A stretch of DNA of 64,000 bases from positions 1,426,001-1,490,000 of the forward strand of contig NZ_CP051206.1 of assembly GCF_012516395.1 (NCBI RefSeq), written 5' to 3'. A program made the position numbers and the translations under genes. Under the pieces are notes generated by a model. The model saw only the letters and a list, made by a program, of their open reading frames with translations. It ran no database searches and had not been told where the DNA came from. The DNA is from Dolichospermum flos-aquae CCAP 1403/13F (GTDB lineage Bacteria > Cyanobacteriota > Cyanobacteriia > Cyanobacteriales > Nostocaceae). Of the stretch, positions 13,315-21,603 are shown one piece after another; position 1 is the stretch's first letter; each line of letters starts with the position of its first letter.

Positions 13315-14121
13315 ATGAATACTAGTGAAAATCTGATCTTAGTTGTTGGTTCTACCGGTGGAGTTGGACAACTTGTAGTTAGTAAACTATTAGAAAAAGG
13401 CTTACCAGTTCGTATTCTCACCAGGAATGCCGAAAAAGCCACAAAAATGTTTAATAACAAAGTAGAAATTGCAATTGGTGATATCTGTAAACCCAGCACA
13501 TTGACAGCAGCAATGGCAAATATTACCGCCATTATTTGTTGTACAGGAACTACCGCTTTTCCCTCCGCAAGATGGGAATTTAATCAAACCCCCAATATGA
13601 TCGAATTGGTAATAACTGCATTTAATCCCCAATTTCTAGAAGACAAAGCGAAAAATACCCCGACTAAAGTTGATACTCAAGGTGTAATTAATCTGATCTC
13701 CGCAGCACCAAAAAACTTAAACCGCTTCGTGTTTGTTTCTTCCTGCGGAATTCTCCGTAAACATCAATTTCCTTTTAATATTTTGAATCTTTTTGGTGTA
13801 CTTGATGCTAAAGAAAAAGGAGAACAAGCCATTATTAATTCGGGAATCCCTTATACTATCATTCGTCCCGGACGTTTAACCGATGGCCCTTATACATCCT
13901 ATGATCTCAATACCCTACTCAAAGCCACAAGTGAAGGTAAATTAAACGTCATTTTTGGAAAAGGAGATACAATTTCCGGTGATACTAGCCGAATTGATGT
14001 AGCTGCAACTTGTGTAGAAAGTTTATTTTATCAAAATTCTATTAACAAAGTTTTTGAAATAGTCAATCAAGGAGATAGACCGACTATCATTGATTGGCAA
14101 AATCTTTTTTCACAATTATAA
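13315..14121 (+). CDS. NAD(P)-binding SDR / NmrA-like protein
   Basis: A 268-residue atypical short-chain dehydrogenase. The Rossmann nucleotide loop is VVGSTGGVGQLVVSKLL near residues 10-26, followed by VRILTRNAEKA (NADP-preferring basic residues). FVFVSSCGILR takes the place of the catalytic-serine strand, and IPYTIIRPGRLTDGPY is the conserved C-terminal strand. The canonical YxxxK is not clear, as in many NmrA-like or tic62/ycf39-like members, so it may bind NADP without classic catalysis. The substrate is unknown. Confidence 0.82.
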   Translation: MNTSENLILVVGSTGGVGQLVVSKLLEKGLPVRILTRNAEKATKMFNNKVEIAIGDICKPSTLTAAMANITAIICCTGTTAFPSARWEFNQTPNMIELVITAFNPQFLEDKAKNTPTKVDTQGVINLISAAPKNLNRFVFVSSCGILRKHQFPFNILNLFGVLDAKEKGEQAIINSGIPYTIIRPGRLTDGPYTSYDLNTLLKATSEGKLNVIFGKGDTISGDTSRIDVAATCVESLFYQNSINKVFEIVNQGDRPTIIDWQNLFSQL

Positions 14122-14145
14122 AAAAGAGAGCAAAAAAACATGAAT

Positions 14146-14217
14146 TATGAAACTTTTGTAGTGCGGGCATCTTGCCCGCTGGATATGTATCTCATAACAC
14201 CGGAAAGTGCTGTATAT
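14146..14217. repeat. Dispersed repeat, copy 2 (inverted copy at 10931-11052)
   Basis: GTAGTGCGGGCATCTTGCCC is a small palindrome, followed by ATCTCATAACACCGGAAAGTGCTGTA. The same unit in opposite orientation occurs at 10931-11052 with an insertion. Related GCGGGCAAGATGCCCGC palindromes occur at about 20041-20060 and 37490-37515. Confidence 0.7.
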
Positions 14218-14288
14218 CCCAATGCCAAAATTTCCCAAGAATTAAGTTCCCTTGCCATAACAACAATTTTTCCCGTCTACCTACTTAC

Positions 14289-14744
14289 TTAAAAAAACTT
14301 CAAAGAATCTAATCTTCCCAGAATAGTCATATCTTCAGCATCTAATTCCACAGGAATACCACTGCGAATTAGTTCTGAAAAATCCTCATTAGGAACCATA
14401 ATTGTTAAGGCATAAAGACGATTTTTACCAGTATTTTTAATTAAATGTGTCCCTGTTGGTGGTACTAACAAACTATCTCCAGCTTTGATATTTACTGTTT
14501 TCCCATCACAAATTGCAATGCCTTCTCCTTTAAGGATAAAAAACATTTCTACAGCCCATTGATGCCGATTTGGTGGTGTTTGTCCACCAACATCAAAGAT
14601 TTCCACACAACAAGTTAAAGAAGTATTAGCACTGGCAGAATCAAAGATAATTGCTAATCGGTTAGAGTCACGGGGACTAATTCGATATGCTTGATAATCT
14701 TTGGGAGATTTAATAATGGGAATTACACAACTAGTATCGTACAT
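14289..14744 (-). CDS. Cupin-domain protein
   Basis: A roughly 151-residue small cupin. The double-stranded beta-helix motif is visible: RHQWAVEMFFILKGEGIAICDGKTVNIKAGD covers the first cupin motif (H...E...G), and PPTGTHLIKNTGKNRLYALTIM covers the second (P-x-x-H-x-x-x-N). The metal ligands His and Glu are largely in place. I prefer ATG 14744 (MYDTSCVIP) because the longer frame begins at a TTG without a ribosome site. Substrate unknown; cupins range from sugar isomerases to binding proteins. Confidence 0.8.
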   Translation of the reverse strand: MYDTSCVIPIIKSPKDYQAYRISPRDSNRLAIIFDSASANTSLTCCVEIFDVGGQTPPNRHQWAVEMFFILKGEGIAICDGKTVNIKAGDSLLVPPTGTHLIKNTGKNRLYALTIMVPNEDFSELIRSGIPVELDAEDMTILGRLDSLKFF

Positions 14745-14909
14745 ATTTTTAATGGGTAATTGGTGATGAAGAAATGGGTAGAAAATCCCCAAAAACAGGA
14801 CTTACTAACTAAAGTAAGCCCTGATAGATTTTAATCTCAAGTTATACCCATTTGAAAAATAGATGATTGCAAAACCAATTCACTATCCCAATGGGATAAA
14901 ATAGAATGA

Positions 14910-15329
14910 CTAAGGTTTTTTCTCTGTCTTCACTTTAGCTTCTACTTTGACACTTTTCACACCAGCTACTTCCTTGATTAAAGTTTCAGCTTGTGTGATT
15001 TCTTGCTGAGAAGTTGCTGTTCCTTTAAGGATAATTGCCCCATTTTTGTTGACTACTTCCAACTTATTCTCAGGTAAACTGGCTTTTAGTTTTTTGCTAA
15101 TTTCAGTTTTTAAGTCGGTTGTAGATGTAGAAGTTGCAGAAGGAGTTGCAGTAGGAGTTGCAGTAGAATTATCTATAATCCGCGTCGTATCAGAAGCGGG
15201 TTTGGCTGGTACAGCAGGAGTTTCACTGGTAGTACCAGTAGTTTCTGAACCTGTTTTTGGTGCTTCTTGACAACCAACCATACCAGCTAATAAAACGCTA
15301 CTAACGAGAAAAGGAATGAGCTTTTTCAT
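14910..15329 (-). CDS. BON-domain lipoprotein
   Basis: A 139-residue protein starting MKKLIPFLVSSVLLAGMVGC: a lipoprotein signal with Cys20 as the predicted acylation site (the -3 residue Met is slightly unusual). A Thr/Pro/Ser-rich low-complexity linker follows to about residue 70. A single BON domain follows, from LKTEISKKLKASLPENKLEV to GVKSVKVEAKV, with the conserved GAIILKGTA strand. BON domains bind phospholipid surfaces and act in envelope integrity (family knowledge). ATG 15329 is chosen over an upstream TTG because it places the signal peptide correctly. Confidence 0.85.
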   Translation of the reverse strand: MKKLIPFLVSSVLLAGMVGCQEAPKTGSETTGTTSETPAVPAKPASDTTRIIDNSTATPTATPSATSTSTTDLKTEISKKLKASLPENKLEVVNKNGAIILKGTATSQQEITQAETLIKEVAGVKSVKVEAKVKTEKKP

Positions 15330-15626
15330 GTTGATTTCCAAAATTGAATACTTGAAGTGATGGATTTTACTGTGAGTGATGCCCAGGAGCAAATCTTAAA
15401 AAAGAATTAAATTGCTACACCCAAAAGTCATAAACCAAATACCTGGATAACTGACAATATGACAACTTTCCAATAACTAAATTAAAACGCTTTTATTGAA
15501 AAGAGCCAATTTAATTGTACTCATGGCTATAGAATATTGACGGTTTGATGCTCACTGATAGCCACTATCTCTATATTCTCTATCATAGAGACTCAGCCGC
15601 ATCTTTTTTGGGATTGATAATTGGGG

Positions 15627-15740
15627 ACTGGGGACTGGGAAGTGGGGGAAGTGGAGGAAGTGGGGGAAGTGGGGGAAGTGGGGGAAGTGGGGGAATATTT
15701 CTTCCCAATGACAACCGACAACCGACAACTGACAACCGAC
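15627..15740. repeat. Tandem repeats: 9-bp AGTGGGGGA array and 7-bp GACAACC array
   Basis: About six copies of a 9-bp G-rich unit (15640-15695) are followed by about four copies of a 7-bp unit (15707-15740), preceded by GGGGACTGGGGACTGGG. The region from 15393 to 15881 otherwise holds no convincing gene: open frames across it only translate the repeats. Confidence 0.85.
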
Positions 15741-15881
15741 AAAGAGAGGATATTGCACCTGAATTGTTCGGTTATACCACTTTCTATCTTCACACTAATG
15801 ACGATAATCTCGTAGATATAGTTTGCAAATGTCTAAATATAACCACCATTAGCTGCTGAAGCAATCAAGAGGTGAAAACCT

Positions 15882-17324
15882 GTGTACGAATGGATTTTGC
15901 CAAGTCTCAAGGAAGTTTTATCTGAAAATCAATCTCATCTTGCTGAGTGTTCCTCGGCTAAAGCAGAACAGCAATGGCGTGTCAGTCTCGCAGCCACGGA
16001 AAACTTGCTGTTGAAAACTTTAGCTGCAACTTCACCTGATACTACTCCAGGTTTGGTATTAGCCGCACCTGCACCTTTATTTAGTCACCCCCAACTAACA
16101 CAACGGTTACAAACGGTAACTTTTACAGCCAGACCTTTTAACCCTTTGGCGTTGATGCCATTCATTATGCCATCAGAAATGGCGCGGAATATAAATAATA
16201 TAGAAACAAATACTTCCGATAATACTACTTTTCAAGAATCTATCTTACCTTTATTACCGGCTGATCCTTTGGGTGCGGAACAGTTTTGTTTGGTGTTTAC
16301 AGATAAATTTAGATTAGTTTTGGTTTTGGGGGAACATCAAAATGGTAAAAAAGAGTTTTTGTTTTCCTTTGAACCGGAAATAGTCAAAAAAGCTTGGCAA
16401 TCTTTAGGTGCTAGGGTAGTTTTAACTAATCCAGAATTGTTTGCTGATTTAGATATTCAGGTGCAAAACTATCCTTTGGTTGCACCAGATTATCACACTA
16501 TAATTCAATTTAGTCAGTTATTACTTCAAGAATTAACAATTACAGGAAATAATCCAGTTACACATACTTCATCACATTTTCATTCACCAACTCCACCGCC
16601 AAAATCTCCATCTCGTTCTGACATAGAATTACTCCAAGCCTTTGCCCATGAAGTTCGTACTCCATTGACAACTATTCGGATGATGACACGGTTACTATTA
16701 AAACGGCAGGATTTGCCGGGGAATGTAATCAGTCGTTTAGAAGTTATTGATCATGAATGTACTGAACAAATTGACCGAATGGAGTTATTATTTAAAGCAG
16801 CAGAATTAGAGAATTTATCACAACCTTTAAAATTGGCTAATTCACACTTGACCCCAATGTGTTTAGAGGATATTTTACTGCAAAGTATTCCCCGTTGGCA
16901 ACAAGCAGCAACTCGGCGTAATTTAACTTTAAATGTGGTTTTACCGAAGCAATTCCCCACGGTGGTTAGTAATCCGGCGATGTTAGACCGGGTACTTACT
17001 GGTTTAATAGAGAATTTTACTCGCAGTTTACCTGCTGGTAGTTGTATTCAGGTGCAAGTAATGACTGCTGGTGATCAGCTAAAATTGCAATTATCTCCTC
17101 AGTTTGATTGTCAAGATAAAGGCTATACAACAACACCACCAATTCGCAAATCTTTAGGTCAATTATTAATGTTTCAGCCGGAAACAGGGGCAATTAGTTT
17201 AAATATGGCAGCAACTAAGCATTTATTTCAAGCAATTGGTGGAAAGTTGATTGTGCGTCAACGTCCTCAAAATGGGGAAGTATTAACAATTTTCTTACCT
17301 TTGGAAGTCGGTCATCAAGTTTGA
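15882..17324 (+). CDS. Sensor histidine kinase with degenerate ATPase domain
   Basis: A 480-residue soluble protein. Residues 1-240 are a cyanobacterial sensory region I do not recognise. A HisKA domain follows with FAHEVRTPLTTIRMM, phospho-acceptor His256, and then RLEVIDHECTEQIDRMELLF. The C-terminal part aligns with a HATPase domain: LTGLIENFTRSL stands for the N box, but the DxGxG (G1) loop is missing and replaced by QFDCQDKGYTTTPP. The final GGKLIVRQRPQNGEVLTIFLPL strand is kept. ATP binding may therefore be impaired. The start is GTG 15882 behind AGAGGTG. There is no response regulator next door and no membrane span. Confidence 0.8.
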   Translation: MYEWILPSLKEVLSENQSHLAECSSAKAEQQWRVSLAATENLLLKTLAATSPDTTPGLVLAAPAPLFSHPQLTQRLQTVTFTARPFNPLALMPFIMPSEMARNINNIETNTSDNTTFQESILPLLPADPLGAEQFCLVFTDKFRLVLVLGEHQNGKKEFLFSFEPEIVKKAWQSLGARVVLTNPELFADLDIQVQNYPLVAPDYHTIIQFSQLLLQELTITGNNPVTHTSSHFHSPTPPPKSPSRSDIELLQAFAHEVRTPLTTIRMMTRLLLKRQDLPGNVISRLEVIDHECTEQIDRMELLFKAAELENLSQPLKLANSHLTPMCLEDILLQSIPRWQQAATRRNLTLNVVLPKQFPTVVSNPAMLDRVLTGLIENFTRSLPAGSCIQVQVMTAGDQLKLQLSPQFDCQDKGYTTTPPIRKSLGQLLMFQPETGAISLNMAATKHLFQAIGGKLIVRQRPQNGEVLTIFLPLEVGHQV

Positions 17325-17763
17325 CACTCTCAGGTCTAAAGACACTGAGATTCTTTAATCAATGAGCCAACTTACAATTGCTGGATTACTCCAACAAAAA
17401 CAGAGGTCGATTCTCCTAAAGCGTTAATGACCGTATCCCTACCGTACTCGATTTTTGTATTTCATTTTTCACCAAATTTAGCTTTCCTAAACTGCAATAC
17501 TGTTAGGTATGACTACGCACTCAACCAAATTAGTTAAGTTTTTACGTTGTTTAGTTATACTTAAATTATGGAACTTTTGAAAGTATATCACACCTACTGT
17601 TACTAGTCAACGAGTTAGGCTAAATATTTTCGCCCGTGTCGCTTATATCTCAGCACGCTTTGTGACTGAGCTTTACGCTTACCGAGTAATCTTGTAAAAT
17701 AGATTTTTTGCAACTTGGTGCGAAACAAGGGCGGGGAAACCCCACCCCTTGAAGATGGGTTAA
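17325..17763. other. Intergenic spacer between histidine kinase and murE
   Basis: About 440 bases. GGCGGGGAAACCCCACCCC near 17730 is a small spacer palindrome also found near 42930. No gene, RNA or clear terminator is seen. Confidence 0.4.
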
Positions 17764-19254
17764 TTAATTTTGGCTATTTATTCTTTGCTGTAAAGCTTCC
17801 CGTGCTTGTTCTCTGTCGTCAAAATGAATTTTTTCAGTACCTAGAATTTGATAGTCTTCGTGACCCTTCCCGGCTAATAATACACCGTCTCCAGGTTGAG
17901 CCTGTAAAATAGCCGTCCGAATTGCGGTAGCGCGATCGCTCACAACCATTGGTTGTACTATATCAGGAATACCTGCTAATACGTCCTGTAATATCTTTTC
18001 TGGGTTTTCTGTACGGGGGTTGTCTGATGTCACTACTGCTAAATCTGCGAGTTCAGCCGCTATTTTACCCATTTTTGGACGTTTAGTGCGATCGCGGTCT
18101 CCTCCACAACCAAACACACAAATCATTTTACCAGGAATAAACGGCCGGGCAGCTTTCAGTAAATTCTCCAAACTATCGGGAGTATGGGCATAATCTACAA
18201 TCACGCTAATATCTTGCTGTGGATGAATTTGCACCCGTTCCATGCGGCCAGGAACGCCGGGAAACCCAGGAATGGCATTTGCTACCAATTGCAAATCTAA
18301 ACCCACATGGACAACCGCACCCACAGCAGCTAAAAGATTTTCTAAGTTATATTGACCAACTAAAGGACAACTAAAATCTACATTTTCTTGGGGAGTATGT
18401 AAAATTCCGCTCACACCATTTGGTTGATAATTTAAATCACTCATCCAAAAATCAGCGGTACTATCATTAACGCTATAACTCCAAACCTGTTCTGGACTCA
18501 AGGACGCAATTATCCGTTTACCATAAGCATCATCAGCGTTGATAATTGCCCGTCCGTGGAGATAATTGGGACTAAATAACAACGCTTTCGCGGCAAAATA
18601 GTCCTCCATATCCTTGTGATAGTCCAAATGGTCTTGGGTAAGGTTGGTAAATACCCCCACTTCAAAAGCACAATTCAAAACTCTACCCTGGTGCAAAGCA
18701 TGAGAACTAACTTCCATTACCCCAGTTTCACAACCAGCATTCATGGCCTTAGCTAATTGTTGCTGCAAATCTACTGCAAAAGGAGTAGTATTCACAGCAG
18801 TTTCCTCAAAACCAGGCCAGCGGGTGTAAAGTGTGCCTATTAACGCCGTCGGTAAATTAGCGTGAGTTAGGAAATATTCAATCAGGTGAGTGGTGGTAGT
18901 TTTACCATTTGTCCCCGTCACACCCACCATTTTCAGTTTTTGTCCAGGATAACCATAAAAAGCTGCGGCTATTTGAGCGCAGGCTTTAGTCATATTATCG
19001 GCACTAATGACTACAGAGTTAGCTGTAGGCGGATTTTTCTGCATTGCTTCCGAAGAAATAATCGCCGCTACAGCACCAGCAGCTAAAGCACCTGGCCAAA
19101 ACTCTCCACCGTCTACTCTAGTTCCTGGCATTCCGATAAACAAATCTCCCACCGTGCAAGCATGGGAATTAGTTTTAAGTCCCTGAATATCAATATCTGG
19201 TATATTTACAGAATTAATCCCATCTACAGTCGCTAATAATTCCCGTAATTTCAT
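17764..19254 (-). CDS. murE: UDP-MurNAc-L-Ala-D-Glu:meso-diaminopimelate ligase MurE
   Basis: A 496-residue cytoplasmic Mur ligase that adds meso-diaminopimelate in peptidoglycan precursor synthesis. The P-loop TGTNGKTT is at residues 113-120, the central domain has NLTQDHLDYHKDMEDY, the C-terminal domain has VDYAHTPDSLENLL and GCGGDRDRTKRPKM, and the substrate-specificity motif DNPRTENP near residue 411 marks the diaminopimelate type rather than the lysine type. Full length. It is downstream of, and on the same strand as, the glutaredoxin-like gene (54-base gap). Confidence 0.96.
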   Translation of the reverse strand: MKLRELLATVDGINSVNIPDIDIQGLKTNSHACTVGDLFIGMPGTRVDGGEFWPGALAAGAVAAIISSEAMQKNPPTANSVVISADNMTKACAQIAAAFYGYPGQKLKMVGVTGTNGKTTTTHLIEYFLTHANLPTALIGTLYTRWPGFEETAVNTTPFAVDLQQQLAKAMNAGCETGVMEVSSHALHQGRVLNCAFEVGVFTNLTQDHLDYHKDMEDYFAAKALLFSPNYLHGRAIINADDAYGKRIIASLSPEQVWSYSVNDSTADFWMSDLNYQPNGVSGILHTPQENVDFSCPLVGQYNLENLLAAVGAVVHVGLDLQLVANAIPGFPGVPGRMERVQIHPQQDISVIVDYAHTPDSLENLLKAARPFIPGKMICVFGCGGDRDRTKRPKMGKIAAELADLAVVTSDNPRTENPEKILQDVLAGIPDIVQPMVVSDRATAIRTAILQAQPGDGVLLAGKGHEDYQILGTEKIHFDDREQAREALQQRINSQN

Positions 19255-19308
19255 CTGGTGAACCTCGCCACAAGCTTGTCTTGCGCTTATTCTGCATCAT
19301 TTTGTCAT

Positions 19309-19572
19309 CTATTGGGAGACATATTGACCTAACATTTTTTCTAAACGTTCGATACTGAGACGGGGAGAAGGACGGGGTATCAGTTTTTCTGTGCCGTCCC
19401 TGGTGACTAAATGCAGTACCGGGATTTCGTATTGATATGCTGCAAACCAATCTTCACGGGTGGTAATATCTCGAATTTCTAGCTGGAAACTGAGATTTTT
19501 GATTTGTGCTAGTTTTTCCTGTAAGCCTTCACAAAGATGACAACCGGGTTTGCTGTAGAGAATTAATTGCAT
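19309..19572 (-). CDS. Glutaredoxin-like (DUF836 type) protein
   Basis: An 87-residue thioredoxin-fold protein. LILYSKPGCHLCEGLQEKL carries a CxxC active site (Cys-His-Leu-Cys), and EIPVLHLVTRDGTEKLIPRP supplies the cis-proline strand. It probably works as a thiol-disulfide oxidoreductase in the cytoplasm; the partner is unknown. Probably co-transcribed with murE. Confidence 0.82.
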   Translation of the reverse strand: MQLILYSKPGCHLCEGLQEKLAQIKNLSFQLEIRDITTREDWFAAYQYEIPVLHLVTRDGTEKLIPRPSPRLSIERLEKMLGQYVSQ

Positions 19573-20090
19573 GGGTGGAGATTTAAACGATGAAAATGTA
19601 TTTTATGATTATTTTAACTGAATATATAAAAAATGTCAGAATTAGGATACTCACCGATTAAAGGATTAACAGGATAAGAAAGTAGATAATAGTTAATAAA
19701 ATTTTGTAGATATTAAAATTATATAGATGATAATTTTAACTATTTTTACGTGTTATTTCTCAAAAATCCATGGCCAAGTAGATTTATTCTGTCTGATTAA
19801 TGTTTGCTAACTTTCACAGAAAATCTACAAACTGCAATCCTGTACATCCTTAAATCCTGGATATCCTGATTCTGACAAGGAAGCCAGGGAATTAATTCCC
19901 TGTCTAAAAGCTAAAGTCGGTTTAAACCGACTATTGGGAATAATTGAATCTTACATTTATTTTCATCAGGTAAAAAGTCAATCAAATCCTGTAAATCCTA
20001 AAATCCTGGATATGCTGATTCTGACAATTAAATATTGAGGCGCGGGCAAGATGCCCACCCCACAAGATGATAGAATTATCTAAACTACAA
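19573..20090. other. Repeat-rich intergenic region
   Basis: The phrase AAATCCTGGATATCCTGATTCTGACAA occurs near 19852 and again in diverged form near 20000, separated by a GGGAATTAATTCCC palindrome and CGGTTTAAACCG. GCGGGCAAGATGCCC near 20042 belongs to the dispersed palindrome family. No gene seen. Confidence 0.45.
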
Positions 20091-20777
20091 CCCACATTCC
20101 GCACCCCAAAATGTTACAGAGGGAAATTACGGAGATGAAAATCAAAGGGAGCATCAAAACAAACAGATAAAGTGAAAAAAGGCATTTGAGAAACAGTAAA
20201 TCACCAAAAATGTCATCAAAATCTATTCTCAATAAGAAGCAATAAGAATGCACACCACCTGGAGAGGTCAATAGATAAGCGAAAGGAGATATTCAAGAAA
20301 TAATTATAAGTTAGACTAATCAATTAAAGTAAAAAACGAAATTATAGACATAGTAAAATGGAGCTATAAATCAAAGAGATTAGCTCATCTTTACTCATAG
20401 AAATTAAATTTATAGAGATGATAATTAGCTGACTAATTGATAGTAACGTAAACAATCATCTGGTAAAAGACTCAAGATAAAATCTCTGTCCTTATTCCAA
20501 TTAGAAATATGTTTCTCCTGATTGAGTGTAACCAAATGAATACACTGAAAGCATTGAAAAATCCAGCGTAAAGTAGGACGATTAGTTGCTTTGCCTAATT
20601 GATTTTTAATCCCACATTCCGCACCCCCCGGTGTCACAATCGGTAATTTCGGACTTTTTAATATATTAAAGGATGATTTTTATACAAAAAGGTCGAAATT
20701 TTATGTGGCTATCGCTAATCCCAAATCCCCCAACGACCATTTTTCGTTGTGTGACAGTTTAGGGTGCGGAAGATGGG
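20091..20777. mobile_element. Decayed insertion sequence with inverted terminal repeats
   Basis: The left end CCCACATTCCGCACCCCAAA (20091-20118 with ATGTTACA) and the reverse complement of 20750-20777 agree at 23 of 28 positions. A third copy in the left orientation lies inside at 20611-20638. The 687-bp element contains only the C-terminal part of a transposase (minus strand, 20425-20637). The internal copy could mean a nested partial element or a small derivative spanning 20611-20777. Confidence 0.6.
20425..20637 (-). pseudogene. Transposase C-terminal fragment (IS1634-like)
   Basis: Seventy residues, of which KATNRPTLRWIFQCFQCIHL and the final FILSLLPDDCLRYY resemble the C-terminus of IS1634/DUF4277-type transposases (family recalled, not searched). 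The first residues are translated from an inverted-repeat copy, so the N-terminal catalytic part has been lost. Non-functional. Confidence 0.6.
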
Positions 20778-20983
20778 TTAAAAGAAGATAATATTCCTAT
20801 TCCAGAGTCTTCACCTACAAGTAATCTCATCAATGAACTTCGTAAAACTCCATCATCTGACCTTTTAGAAAGCTGTATATTTTGTCGTCCTGAAAAACAT
20901 CAATGATTTATTTAAATCTACTCACCTGGCTTTAATTGCTTCTAAAGCATACCTTTAGTTTTTGAGTAGCCGCAGTATTTTAA

Positions 20984-21211
20984 TTATACATGATAAGCAG
21001 TGATTACCTTTTTCTGATCAGGAGTATAAATAGATTCTACTCTTGGGTATTGTTCATGAACCCACCAAACTTTAATTCTGTTACCTTGCGCTGGAGCAGT
21101 TCCCGATATAGAATAACCAGCATCAATCATTAATTTTTCAAATTGATTTGCATCTAAAATTGTACATTTAAACTTTGGTAGTCCCTGTATTTGATGCTTA
21201 TTGAGGGTCAT
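20984..21211 (-). CDS. Small unknown protein, second of an overlapping pair
   Basis: A 75-residue protein, MTLNKHQIQGLPKFKCTILD, with a middle NRIKVWWVHEQYPRVESIY and end KKVITAYHV. The last two strands have the look of a small nuclease or toxin-like beta-sheet, but I cannot place it in a family. Its start overlaps the end of the upstream 88-residue gene by 14 bases, implying translational coupling. Confidence 0.55.
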   Translation of the reverse strand: MTLNKHQIQGLPKFKCTILDANQFEKLMIDAGYSISGTAPAQGNRIKVWWVHEQYPRVESIYTPDQKKVITAYHV

Positions 21212-21464
21212 AACTACCCTGATAAGTTGTGAATATCTTATAACCTGGTAATACTAAAGCCATACCCACATTACTATGTATCGTACCTGGATATCTGTAA
21301 GGTTGATCATCAGGAATAGCACCACCAAACCGAATATGTATTCCTGGTAGCCATAAGTAAAATCCAGGAATTAATAAATCCATACTGTAAGCTATTTCTC
21401 TCATTGCTTCATGAGTGAAGTTATTGCTTGTCAGTGTAAAATTGGTGTTTGTAATGTTCAACAT
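21198..21464 (-). CDS. Small unknown protein, first of an overlapping pair
   Basis: An 88-residue protein starting MLNITNTNFTLTSNNFTHEA with an aromatic and proline-rich middle (IPGFYLWLPGIHIRFGGAIP). No signal peptide or membrane span is evident. It overlaps the 75-residue gene. The pair sits between a decayed insertion sequence and purF; such tight two-gene units with unrelated small products often are toxin-antitoxin or toxin-immunity pairs, but nothing in the sequence proves that here. Confidence 0.55.
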   Translation of the reverse strand: MLNITNTNFTLTSNNFTHEAMREIAYSMDLLIPGFYLWLPGIHIRFGGAIPDDQPYRYPGTIHSNVGMALVLPGYKIFTTYQGSYDPQ

Positions 21465-21603
21465 AAGTTTTCAATCTCCAATTAGGAATTGTGACAAGAG
21501 GAATTAGTTTCAATTAATGTTCTATTTTATCCCCAAAATTGACAATTGACAATTATAAATTATCAATTATCAATTTAATTACTTCTTGGATATTCCCGAT
21601 TTC

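Noticed and set aside
15545-15859. Plus-strand 104-codon frame with glycine-serine repeats (and overlapping minus-strand frames)
   Set aside because: It is only the translation of the 9-bp and 7-bp tandem repeats; no ribosome site, no conserved ends.
20768-20904. Open plus-strand tail ending LLESCIFCRPEKHQ just right of the decayed insertion sequence
   Set aside because: Could be the C-terminal scrap of a gene cut by the element, but no start and no matching 5' part were found on the left side.
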